Source: UBA11612 sp963662375
GTDB taxonomy: Bacteria > Pseudomonadota > Alphaproteobacteria > Rhodospirillales > Rhodospirillaceae
Assembly (NCBI GenBank): GCA_963662375.2
Contig: CAXXRP010000015.1
Coordinates: forward strand, 62,001-126,000
DNA length: 64,000 nt
Reading direction: 5' to 3'
The notes below the pieces were generated by a model. That model saw only the letters and a program-made list of their open reading frames with translations. It ran no database searches and was not told where the DNA came from. Positions within the stretch are counted from its first letter, which is position 1; the number at the start of each line of letters is the position of its first letter. A program made the position numbers and the translations under genes. This document shows, piece after piece, positions 26,026-35,127 of this stretch.

Positions 26026-26889
26026 ATGTTCCCCGAACGCCTCACTATTTCCATCAGCGGCGCCATTACGGAAGGGGTGGATGCGTTCGTTACCGCCTAC
26101 GGCAGCGCCTTTCGCGCATTCGCTGATGTGGTGCTCGTGTTCCTGCTGCAGATCGAGCAAATCCTGCGGGGCGCACCGTGGTGGTTGGTCCTACTGGCCG
26201 TCGGCGTGCTGGGATTCACCTTGACGCGTCGCGCGTGGTTCGCAGTGGGACTCATTGGTGCGACGCTGCTTATGGGCGTTCTTGGTCTTTGGGACCAGGC
26301 CATGCAGACCCTGGCCTTGATGATCGCCGCCCTGGTGGGCGCTGCGGCTGTCGGCATTCCCTTCGGCGTGGTCCTCGCGCGCTATCCGCGCCTGCGGTTG
26401 GTGTTTGTGCCTATTCTTGACGCCATGCAGACATTGCCATCATTCGTCTATCTTGTTCCGGCGCTTATGTTGTTTGGTCTAGGCAAAGTCCCGGCTTTAC
26501 TCGCTACAATTATTTATGCGACGCCGCCGGTTGTACGCCTTACAGACCTCGGGCTACGCCAAGCTAATGCGGAGGCGGTGGAAGCCGCCACTGCTTTCGG
26601 CGCAACGCGTCGGCAGCGGCTGTGGTGGGTGGAATTTCCTCTCGCGCTCCCATCCATCATGGCGGGACTCAATCAGGCGACCATGATGGCGCTGTCCATG
26701 GTGGTAGTTGCCTCGATGATCGGCGCGCGCGGGTTGGGAGAGGAGGTGCTCCTGGGCATTCAGCGCTTGGATACTGGCCGCGGTGTCGTGGCCGGGATCG
26801 CCATTGTTGCCCTGGCTATCGTGCTTGACCGGCTGACCCAGGCGTCCATGCGCCGATTACGGCGAGCGCCGCCGGGCGCAGGTCTATGA
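26026..26889 (+). CDS. Glycine betaine/proline-type ABC transporter permease
   Basis: A 287-residue membrane protein with at least six hydrophobic segments, of the ProW/OpuAB type. The coupling loop reads 'DLGLRQANAEAVEAATAFGATRRQRLWWVEFPLALPSIMAGLNQ', the EAA motif, and 'DAMQTLPSFVYLVPALMLFGLGKVPA' and 'SMVVVASMIGARGLGEEVLLGIQRLDTGRG' are ProW landmarks. Start at 26026 is preceded by CAGGAG. It is 16 bp after the binding protein and its stop overlaps the ATPase start by 4 bp (ATGA). Looks intact. Confidence 0.92.
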   Translation: MFPERLTISISGAITEGVDAFVTAYGSAFRAFADVVLVFLLQIEQILRGAPWWLVLLAVGVLGFTLTRRAWFAVGLIGATLLMGVLGLWDQAMQTLALMIAALVGAAAVGIPFGVVLARYPRLRLVFVPILDAMQTLPSFVYLVPALMLFGLGKVPALLATIIYATPPVVRLTDLGLRQANAEAVEAATAFGATRRQRLWWVEFPLALPSIMAGLNQATMMALSMVVVASMIGARGLGEEVLLGIQRLDTGRGVVAGIAIVALAIVLDRLTQASMRRLRRAPPGAGL

Positions 26890-27733
26890 CCACTGCGGAT
26901 ACTCCTCCTCCCATTTCTCTTGAAGCCGCGGTGGTGCTTTTCGGGCCGGCCCCCGGGCGGCACTGGTCCGTCGTCCAGCAGTGGATACGGAAAGGACAAA
27001 GCAAGGACGCTGTTCGAAAGGAAACGGGACACACGGTCGGATTGGCCGGAGTTTCTCTCTCCATCGACCCGGGTGAGATGTTTATCGTTATGGGCCTGTC
27101 GGGGTCGGGCAAATCCACCTTATTGCGGCTCATCAATGGGCTCATCAACCCGACGGCTGGATCGGTGTCGGTTGGTGATGTTGATGTTGCGGCTCTGGCG
27201 GAGGCTGACCTTCTAGCCTTCCGGCGGCAAACCGCGAGTATGGTATTCCAGCATTTCGGCCTACTGCCTCATCGTAACGTTGCTGACAACGTTGCCTTTC
27301 CGCTTCGAGTCCAGGGCTGTGAGCGAGCCGAGGCCCGGGACCGGGCTGCCGCCTGGATTCAGCGGGTTGGGTTGGAGGGCTACGGAGACGCGATGCCCGC
27401 CGAACTCTCGAGCGGCATGCGCAGCAGCGGGTCGGGCTGGCCCGCGCTCTGGTGACCGGCGCACCGATCCTGCTGATGGATGAGCCGTTCGGGGCCTTGG
27501 ACCCGTTGACCCGCCGCGCCATGCAACTGGAATTAAAAGCCTTGCAACGGGACCTCGGGAAAACCGTCGTACTCATTACCCACGACCCAATGGAGGCTTT
27601 TGCTCTTGCCGACCGGATTGCGCTGTTACGGGAGGGCCAACTGGTGCAGTTGGCCGCGCCGGATGAGATGGCTGCGTCCCCGGCCGACGAGCAGGTCTCG
27701 GCGTTTGTCGTCGCGGCCGGCCGTCTGCCATAG
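26886..27733 (+). pseudogene. Glycine betaine/proline-type ABC transporter ATPase, frameshifted in the signature motif
   Basis: ProV/OpuAA-type ATPase read in two frames. The first (to 27455) has Walker A GLSGSGKST, the Q-loop MVFQHFGLLPHR and reaches 'PAELSSGM', then runs off into 'RSSGSGWPALW' and stops. The second (27452-27733) resumes with 'TGAPILLMDEPFGALDPLTRR' (Walker B), 'VVLITHDPMEAF' (switch His) and the end of the domain. Removing two bases (GC) at about 27419-27422 gives 'SSGMQQRVGLARAL', the normal signature. So a 2-bp insertion breaks the gene exactly in the ABC signature. No CBS domains follow. Either the transporter is dead or the base call is wrong. Confidence 0.85.
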
Positions 27734-27907
27734 AGTGCACACATTGCCGCGTCATGTTGGAGCGCGCGGAAACAGTATTTATTGAATTACGTCAATGACA
27801 GTTCAGATATGTGCGTTATAAATAACAATTATTCGAATCGCGCTGAAGGCACCGCAGATTGCGGCGCGAGATCGTATCTAGCTCGATCCTACCGGAGGCC
27901 GGAGTCT

Positions 27908-29062
27908 GTGCGGCGCTTTCTTGCAGGTTGTTTCCTAACTCGGTGCGTTGCCGTCTTTACGAAGTTGAGCCTCGTCCTGTTCGCCTCTGCTCTGGCCGCT
28001 GCCGCAATTTTTGATTCCACCGTCTATGCCCAAGAAATGAGGGTTATCCGCATTGGCGCTGGACCCACCGGCGCCACCAATTTCCCTTTTGGCGGCCTGA
28101 TTGCCAACGCCATTTCCAATCCGCCAGGAACACGTGACTGCGACAAGGGTGGAAATTGCGGCGTACCCGGTCTTATTGCCGTGGCCCAGACCACTGTCGA
28201 TGCTGTCGAAAATCTTAAGGCGATTTCCCGCGGTGAACTGGAGATCGCCTTATCTCAAGCAGACGTGACTGCGTGGGCTTACCGCGGCACTGCGGCTTTC
28301 AAGAATCAAGAGCCCCTAGAAAACCTTAGAGTACTTGCGCGTCTATACCCCGAGAGCGTGCACCTCGTGGTCCGGGAAGACTCGACGATTAAGTCTCTCA
28401 TGGACCTTAAAGGACGAACGGTCGCGATGGGTGCAAAGAATTCGGGAACCGAAGCCACGGCGAAGCTTATTCTCTCGGCCTACGGCGTAAGATGGAACTC
28501 GGTGCGAATGAGATCGTTGGGGTTTGCGGCGGTCACGGAAGCACTTGCCAATGGAAGCATTGATGCATTTTTTATGGTGAGCGGCGCTCCTGTTCTAGCC
28601 TTGGAAGACTTCGCAACCCGCGTGCCCATTTCAGTCGTCCCCATTTCCGGACCCACTGCCGAAAAGTTGGTCCAGGTATTTCCGTTTTATACGCACGGTG
28701 TCATTCCTGCCGGCACCTATGGCGATCATCCCGCAATAGAAACAGTCGATGTGGGGTCAGTGCTCGTGGCGCGGGACAGTATGAGTCCTGAGCTTGCCTA
28801 TGGAATCGTGCGCGCCATATGGCATGAGCGCAATATCTCGCTGTTTCGAGCGGGCCACCCCCGCGGCAAACTCATGGATAAGTCGCTAGCCGCCCATGAC
28901 ATTGGTGTGCCAGTTTTGGAGGGCGCCGACCGCTACTACATCGAAAACGAGTTGATGACCCCGCCGTCGGCAGCTCCCCAACCACCGCCCGTGAAGGGTT
29001 CCCTCACGATGCCCAATATGCCGGCCAAGGCCGAGTTGGCGCAGCCCGACGTTGATTCTTGA
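27908..29062 (+). CDS. TAXI-type TRAP transporter solute-binding protein
   Basis: A periplasmic binding protein of about 384 residues from the chosen GTG. The signal peptide reads VRRFLAGCFLTRCVAVFT then a hydrophobic LSLVLFASALAAAAIF ending near VYAQ. The mature part 'VIRIGAGPTGATNFPFGGLIANAIS', 'GELEIALSQADVTAWAY', 'LMDLKGRTVAMGAKNSGTEATAKLIL' and 'GSIDAFFMVSGAPVLAL' is the TAXI (NMT1-like) pattern. The open frame reaches back to 27782, but GTG at 27908 is preceded by GGAG and starts the signal peptide. The C-terminus has a proline-rich tail. No TRAP membrane component is adjacent, so its partner must be elsewhere. Ligand unknown. Confidence 0.8.
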   Translation: MRRFLAGCFLTRCVAVFTKLSLVLFASALAAAAIFDSTVYAQEMRVIRIGAGPTGATNFPFGGLIANAISNPPGTRDCDKGGNCGVPGLIAVAQTTVDAVENLKAISRGELEIALSQADVTAWAYRGTAAFKNQEPLENLRVLARLYPESVHLVVREDSTIKSLMDLKGRTVAMGAKNSGTEATAKLILSAYGVRWNSVRMRSLGFAAVTEALANGSIDAFFMVSGAPVLALEDFATRVPISVVPISGPTAEKLVQVFPFYTHGVIPAGTYGDHPAIETVDVGSVLVARDSMSPELAYGIVRAIWHERNISLFRAGHPRGKLMDKSLAAHDIGVPVLEGADRYYIENELMTPPSAAPQPPPVKGSLTMPNMPAKAELAQPDVDS

Positions 29063-29072
29063 GCCTGACGCC

Positions 29073-30471
29073 GTGACGGTTGACCCGCTAACACTGTTAG
29101 TCAAACCCGGCGGCGGCGCGGTCACACTTGTCGCCGTCGCAGCCGAAAAGCTAAATACCTGGATTTCCACTCAGCCACCGCGCATCGCGGCCTGGCTAAA
29201 ATCCATAGCGTTCAAAGCCGAGGCCGGAAAAGCTGTCGCGATTCCATGCGACGACGGAACAATCGGGCTTGTGGTGCTTGGTCTTGGCCGTGGTGACGAC
29301 CCTTGGGTCACGGGAAACTTAGCCAAGTCGCTGCCCTACGGTACATACCGCCTCATGGACGGCATCGGCGCACAGCCGGATTTCCCCACATGGGCAGCGC
29401 TCGCCTGGGAGCTCGGTGGTTATCGCTTTGGCCGATATAAAGGTGAACCTGCACCGGACTGCGCAAGGCTCGAGTGGCCAAAAGGCTGCGATCGGCTGTA
29501 CGTGCGACGCGCCGTCGCTGGGGCCACGCTGACTCGCGATCTCGTCAACACCCCGGCGGCTGACATGCTGCCGGGAGAAATGGAGCAAGCTGTGCGGGTG
29601 GTGGCTGCCTCTTATGGCGCCCACGTTGACGTTGTCGTCGGAGATGACCTCATTTCGAAAAACTTCCCGATGATTCATGCAGTGGGCCGCGCCAGTGCGG
29701 TTCCACCGCGTCTCATTGATATGACCTGGGGTGATACTGCCGCGCCCAAGGTAACCCTCGTGGGCAAAGGAGTGTGCTTTGATTCAGGTGGCTTGAACCT
29801 TAAACCGCCGAACGCTATGGCGCTCATGAAGAAGGATATGGGCGGCGCGGCAACGGTTTTGGGCCTTGCGGATATGGTCATGGCCGCGCAATTGCCTGTC
29901 CGCCTGCGGGTACTGATTCCGGCGGTGGAAAACGTCGTTTCCGCGAACGCGTTTCGCCCCGGTGATGTGCTGAAAACCCGCAATGGCATGACAGTTGAAA
30001 TTGGAAATACCGACGCTGAAGGGCGGCTGGTGCTGGCCGACGCTCTCACGGAGGCCGTCGCGGAGAATCCGGAGCTACTGGTGGATTGCGCTACGCTTAC
30101 CGGCGCTGCCCGCTCCGCCCTGGGCCCAGAACTGCCGGCGATGTTCACCGGTGATGAGACTCTTGCACGGCGACCTACTTGCCGCCTCTACGGTCGCACA
30201 CGATCCGTTATGGAGATTGCCGCTATGGCAGCCCTACCGGAAAATGATTGATAGTAAGATCGCTGACATTAACAACGCAGGCGATTCCCCTTTTGCCGGC
30301 GCGATCACAGCGGCACTATTTCTCAAAGAGTTCGCCAGCACAGCGCCCTGGATCCACATCGATCTTTATGCTTGGAACCCCAGCGATCGGCCCGGCCGGC
30401 CGGCGGGCGGAGAGGCTATGGCGCAGCGCGCACTTTACAGCCTGATCGAAAAACGCTTCACGTCCGTGTAA
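29073..30471 (+). pseudogene. Leucyl aminopeptidase (M17), frameshifted near the C-terminus
   Basis: M17 cytosolic aminopeptidase with two metal ions. The first frame carries the metal and catalytic residues: 'GKGVCFDSGGLNLKPPNAMALMKKDMGGAA' (Lys, Asp) and 'NTDAEGRLVLADAL' (Asp, Glu, Arg). At 'GDETLAR' near 30170 it switches to 'RPTCRLYG' and stops at 30251; the other forward frame continues correctly with 'DLLAASTVAHDPLWRLPLWQPYRKMIDSKIADINN' and ends 'HIDLYAWNPSDRPGRPAGGEAM...EKRF' at 30471. One extra base within CGGCGA at 30169-30172 explains it. The lost segment is the last about 95 residues, part of the conserved hydrolase core. The start is uncertain (GTG at 29073, or TTG at 29052). Confidence 0.82.
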
Positions 30472-30478
30472 TAGAAAA

Positions 30479-30500
30479 CGGCGGACCCGAAGACCCGCCG
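30479..30500. terminator. Bidirectional rho-independent terminator between pepA and gltB
   Basis: A 6-bp perfect GC stem, CGGCGG (30479-30484) and CCGCCG (30495-30500), extended on the minus strand by wobble pairs to a TTCG tetraloop. It is followed by CTTCATTTTTTG on the plus strand and by TTTTCTATT when read on the minus strand. It lies between the convergent ends of the aminopeptidase gene (30471) and gltB (30523). Confidence 0.75.
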
Positions 30501-30522
30501 CTTCATTTTTTGAGCGTGAAGG

Positions 30523-33500
30523 TTACGCCTCCAGCTGATCCGGTTTATCCCGCGTTACCGGCACGTCTAGACGGTTCAGCATTTCTTTGGGGACAACCTG
30601 CCAGAAGTTCTGCACTTCGCGATCCCAATTGACCAGCAGAAGCTCAGCCCAGGGAGAGGACGTTTCCTGGTGATGCTCTATAACAAGGCTACGCAGCAGG
30701 GTTTCATAGTGTGCGACATCGATGCGTTGGAAAATTACGCTGTCGCGGTTTACCCGGTGTTCGAACAGCCCGCCGCGATCATAGACAAAAGCCATTCCGC
30801 CCGTCATACCTGCGGCGAAATTGGCACCCACCTGACCGAGAACCACCGCCATGCCGCCCGTCATGTATTCGCATCCATTGGAGCCGCAGCCTTCCACGAC
30901 CGTCACGGCGCCGGAATTACGGACGCAGAAGCGTTCCCCGGCTTGGCCAGCCGCGAACAGTTTCCCTGAGGTTGCGCCGTATAAAACCGTATTACCGATG
31001 ATCGTATTGTCGGCCCAACGAAACGTGGAACGGGTGGTGGGCCGAATCACGATCGTTGCACCGGATAATCCTTTCCCAACGTAATCATTGGCATCGCCCA
31101 AAACTTCCAACTTTAAGCCTTGTACGGCGAACGCACCTAGGGACTGGCCGCATGATCCACGCAGGCGCACAGTCACATGCCCCGGCCGAAGTCCGCCCAT
31201 CCCGTACTTCTTGACGATCATGTGGCTTAGTTTGGTGCCTGTCGCACGGTGCACGTTGCGGATATTATAGGTGAGCTGCATTTTTTCACCTTCATCCAGC
31301 ATCGGCCGCGCGTCGGCGATCATTTGTTCATCTATACCTTCGGCGACTTCGTTGCGGCCTTTCACGGCATTGTGTGTGGGCAGGCCGCCAGCGTCGGGTG
31401 TCACCAGAAGCGGGTTGAGATCGAGATCGTCCAAATGCGCCGCGCCGCGGCTCACCTGGTGCAAAAGGTCAGTGCGGCCAATCACCTCGCCGATGGCGCG
31501 TACGCCCAGTTCTGCCAGGATTTCGCGCACCTCTTCGCCGAGGAAGCTGAACAGGTTCACGACCTTCTCGGGCGTGCCCGTAAATTTTTTACGCAGCTCG
31601 CCATCTTGGGTGCACACGCCTACTGGACAAGTATTGGAATGGCACTGACGCACCATGATGCACCCCATGGCGATGAGCGATGCCGTGCCAATACCGTATT
31701 CTTCGGCACCCATCATCGCGGCCATAACCACATCGCGGCCGGTTTTAATGCCGCCGTCCGTCCGAAGCGCCACGCGGTGACGCAAACGATTCAACGTCAG
31801 AACCTGGTGCACTTCTGTCAGGCCCATTTCCCACGGTAGGCCCGCATATTTGATCGATGTCTGCGGGCTTGCGCCTGTGCCGCCGGAATGACCTGAAACG
31901 AGGATAACATCCGCATTTGCTTTGGCGACGCCGGCGGCAATGGTGCCTATGCCCGTGCGCGCCACAAGCTTCACGCAAACCCGCGCCTGTGGATTAATTT
32001 TCTTCAAGTCGTAGATCAGCTGTGCAAGATCTTCGATGGAATAGATATCGTGATGCGGCGGCGGTGAAATCAGCATCACGCCTTGTGTGGCGTGGCGCAG
32101 CGTGGCGATCTCTGCGGTAACTTTAAAGCCCGGCAACTGACCGCCTTCACCGGGTTTAGCCCCTTGCGCTACCTTGATTTCGATCTCACGGCATTGATTT
32201 AGGTATTCGGCGGTTACGCCGAATCGCCCCGAAGCAATTTGTTTAATGGCCGAGTTAGCATTGTCCCCGTTGGGAAACGGTTTATAGCGTTTGCGGTCTT
32301 CGCCGCCTTCGCCTGAGTCCGACTTTGCGCCGATGCGGTTCATCGCAATGTTAAGGGTGCCGTGCGCCTCGGGGCTGAGGGCCCCGAGCGACATGCCCGG
32401 GGTCACGAACCGTTTGCGGATCTCAGTGGTGGATTCCACTTGTTCCGGTGCAATGGCGTTGGCGATTTTGCGAAAGTCCAAAAGATCGCGCAAATGTATG
32501 GGCGGCAGTTTGCGCACACCTTCGGAATACTTTTGGTATGTCGCGTAGGCGTCGCGCTCCACCGCCGACTGCAGAATATGGATGAGGCGGCCGTCATGGC
32601 CGTGCACCTCGCCTGAGCGGGCTCGGTAACGGTAAACTCCACCCACCGGCAGCGCCACAACATTGGAGCCGAAGGCCTTTTTATGTTGCTCCAAGACCTT
32701 TTTCTGAAGTCCGGGTAAGCCGATGCCAGAAATACGCGACGTCATGCCTGGGAAAAATTCCGCGACCAACGCTCGCGACAGGCCGACGGCCTCAAAATTG
32801 TACCCGCCGCGGTAGGAACTGATGACCGAGATGCCCATCTTGGACATAACCTTCAGTAGGCCGTCTCCCACCGCCTTTTGATACCTCTTCAGGCACTCGT
32901 CCATGCTCATATTGTCGAACAAGCCCCTACGGTGGCGGTCGGTGATGGCTTCTTCCGATAGATAAGCGTTGATCGTTGAGGCGCCGACACCGATCATGAC
33001 CGCGAAGTAATGAACATCGAGGCACTCGCCGGACCTGACGTTGATGGAGGTAAATGTTCGCAACTTCTGGCGAATTAGGTGTGTATGCACTCCCCCGGCC
33101 GCTATAATCATCGGTACCGGGGCGCGATCGACGCCCGTGTTTTCGTCGGTCAGCACAAGATGCCGCTTGCCGGCCCGCACCGCTTCCTCGGCCTCTGCTT
33201 GAATTCGTGCAATAGACTCCCGCAATGCATTCTCGCCGCCGTGAGCGTCGAACGTGCAATCAATGCCGCCCGCCGTATCGCCCATATATTTGCGCATGGC
33301 GTTGAATTGTGTGGTCGTAAGCATCGGACTCGATAACTGCAGCAATTCGCACTGCTCGGGGGCTTCGTCGAGAATGTTGCCCAAATTGCCCAGCCGGGTG
33401 TTCAGCGTCATCACCCGCGTTTCGCGCAGGCTGTCGATTGGTGGATTGGTTACCTGACTAAAATTCTGGCGGAAGAAATGGTGTAACCCACGGTATGCCT

Positions 33501-35103
33501 CTGACAATACCGCCAACGGTGCGTCGTCGCCCATCGATCCGACAGGCTCCTTAGCGTCGACAATCATCGGATGAAGGATAAGTTCGAGATCCTCCATGGT
33601 GCGATTGTAGGCCGCCTGATGCCGCACAAGTTCTTCTTTCGCATACGCCGACTTAGGCGCTTTGCTCGATTTGATGATGGAATCGAGATGAGTCGTATTT
33701 TTCACCCAGTCTCCGTAGGAATGCTTAGCGGCGAGGTCGTCCTTAATTTCCTGATCGCGAAAAAACGCGCCTTTCTCCAGATCAACGGCCACCATTTGGC
33801 CCGGGCCGACTCGGCCTTTTTCGGCGACGTCCGCGTTGGATATTCGCACCATGCCGGTCTCTGACCCGACCACGAGTATCCCGTCCTTTGTAAGGGTAAA
33901 ACGCATGGGCCGCAGGCCGTTGCGGTCCACAAAGGCGAGCACCCAACGGCCATCAGTCGCGCATATGGCGGCAGGGCCATCCCACGGTTCCATGACGGCA
34001 TTGCAATAGGCGAACAAGTTCCGATGATTCTCCGGCATAACTGCATTTTGCGCGATACTCTCGGGCACCATGAGACAGCGCGCCATCGGCGCGGACCGCC
34101 GGGCCCGGCACAACAGCTCGAATACTGCGTCGATGGCGGCTGAATCAGAGCTGCCAGGCTGTATGACTGATTTCAGGTCTTCAATCGCATCGCCGAACGA
34201 CGGGTGTTCCATTCGGCATTCGTGCGCTTTCATCCAATTGACGTTGCCGAGAAGCGTGTTGATTTCCCCGTTGTGCGCCAGAGCGCGGAACGGTTGCGCC
34301 AGCGACCAGGTCGGGAAGGTGTTGGTGGAGTAGCGCTGGTGATAGATGGCAAAAGATGATGTAAAGCGCGCATCCAGGAGGTCCGGATAAAACGCCGTCA
34401 ATTGCTCAGCCAGGAACATCCCCTTGTAAATGATCGAGCGAGACGACAGAGAACAAATATAAAAGTCGCGGACATGGTCGTCCGAGACCCGCTTTTCGAC
34501 GCGCCGGCGTATCAAGTAAAGGTCGCGCTCGAGATCATCGCCACTCAACCCGCGGCGGTTGGAAATCATGATTTGTTCGATCTCCGGCCGCGTGGCGTTG
34601 GCTTTCTCGCCGATGATCGAGATATCTACGGGCACCTGCCGCCAGCCGTAGATGTCGTAGCCGGCCGTTAGAATCTCGCTCTCAACGATGGTCCGGCACG
34701 TCTCCTGAGCGCCCAAATCGGATTTGGGCAAAAAGACCATGCCGACGCACAAAATTTCCTGATCGTTGACCTCGTGGCCCGTGCGGGCTACATGTTCGCG
34801 GAAAAAATCTTGAGGTATTTCCAGATGAATGCCTGCGCCATCACCGGTCTTACCGTCGGCATCAACGGCACCGCGGTGATACAGGACTTTCAGAGCTTCA
34901 ATGCCCGCCTCCACGATCTGACGGCGCGGTTTGCCATCAACGGCCACAACCATGCCGACACCGCAGCCATCATGTTCCTGGGCAGGGTCGTAGGCATGCG
35001 CTGCTGTTAGTTTGGCAACATTGGCCCGATAATTTTCAACGAAGGTTTCGCCGTCTTCGCGGAGGCCGGATATGGAGATAGTGTCTGAATCACGCATGGC
35101 CAT
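30523..35103 (-). CDS. gltB: Glutamate synthase (NADPH) large subunit
   Basis: A 1,526-residue enzyme that hydrolyses glutamine and transfers the ammonia to 2-oxoglutarate. The N-terminal type II amidotransferase begins with the catalytic Cys in 'EHDGCGVGMVVAVDG' after a short leader. The FMN/synthase part shows 'GMSLGALSPEAHGTLNIAMNRIGAKSDSGEGGED' and 'SGHSGGTGASPQTSIKYAGLPWE'; the [3Fe-4S] cluster cysteines are in 'CIMVRQCHSNTCPVGVCTQ'. The C-terminal beta-helix 'GATSGKLFAAGQAGERFCVRNSGAVTVVEGCGSNGCEYMTGG' is complete. Full length. A second Met at 35097 is better spaced from AAGG and could be the start. It follows gltD by about 24 bp. Confidence 0.97.
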   Translation of the reverse strand: MAMRDSDTISISGLREDGETFVENYRANVAKLTAAHAYDPAQEHDGCGVGMVVAVDGKPRRQIVEAGIEALKVLYHRGAVDADGKTGDGAGIHLEIPQDFFREHVARTGHEVNDQEILCVGMVFLPKSDLGAQETCRTIVESEILTAGYDIYGWRQVPVDISIIGEKANATRPEIEQIMISNRRGLSGDDLERDLYLIRRRVEKRVSDDHVRDFYICSLSSRSIIYKGMFLAEQLTAFYPDLLDARFTSSFAIYHQRYSTNTFPTWSLAQPFRALAHNGEINTLLGNVNWMKAHECRMEHPSFGDAIEDLKSVIQPGSSDSAAIDAVFELLCRARRSAPMARCLMVPESIAQNAVMPENHRNLFAYCNAVMEPWDGPAAICATDGRWVLAFVDRNGLRPMRFTLTKDGILVVGSETGMVRISNADVAEKGRVGPGQMVAVDLEKGAFFRDQEIKDDLAAKHSYGDWVKNTTHLDSIIKSSKAPKSAYAKEELVRHQAAYNRTMEDLELILHPMIVDAKEPVGSMGDDAPLAVLSEAYRGLHHFFRQNFSQVTNPPIDSLRETRVMTLNTRLGNLGNILDEAPEQCELLQLSSPMLTTTQFNAMRKYMGDTAGGIDCTFDAHGGENALRESIARIQAEAEEAVRAGKRHLVLTDENTGVDRAPVPMIIAAGGVHTHLIRQKLRTFTSINVRSGECLDVHYFAVMIGVGASTINAYLSEEAITDRHRRGLFDNMSMDECLKRYQKAVGDGLLKVMSKMGISVISSYRGGYNFEAVGLSRALVAEFFPGMTSRISGIGLPGLQKKVLEQHKKAFGSNVVALPVGGVYRYRARSGEVHGHDGRLIHILQSAVERDAYATYQKYSEGVRKLPPIHLRDLLDFRKIANAIAPEQVESTTEIRKRFVTPGMSLGALSPEAHGTLNIAMNRIGAKSDSGEGGEDRKRYKPFPNGDNANSAIKQIASGRFGVTAEYLNQCREIEIKVAQGAKPGEGGQLPGFKVTAEIATLRHATQGVMLISPPPHHDIYSIEDLAQLIYDLKKINPQARVCVKLVARTGIGTIAAGVAKANADVILVSGHSGGTGASPQTSIKYAGLPWEMGLTEVHQVLTLNRLRHRVALRTDGGIKTGRDVVMAAMMGAEEYGIGTASLIAMGCIMVRQCHSNTCPVGVCTQDGELRKKFTGTPEKVVNLFSFLGEEVREILAELGVRAIGEVIGRTDLLHQVSRGAAHLDDLDLNPLLVTPDAGGLPTHNAVKGRNEVAEGIDEQMIADARPMLDEGEKMQLTYNIRNVHRATGTKLSHMIVKKYGMGGLRPGHVTVRLRGSCGQSLGAFAVQGLKLEVLGDANDYVGKGLSGATIVIRPTTRSTFRWADNTIIGNTVLYGATSGKLFAAGQAGERFCVRNSGAVTVVEGCGSNGCEYMTGGMAVVLGQVGANFAAGMTGGMAFVYDRGGLFEHRVNRDSVIFQRIDVAHYETLLRSLVIEHHQETSSPWAELLLVNWDREVQNFWQVVPKEMLNRLDVPVTRDKPDQLEA

Positions 35104-35127
35104 ACCTTTTCTGCCAGTAGCCAGAAT

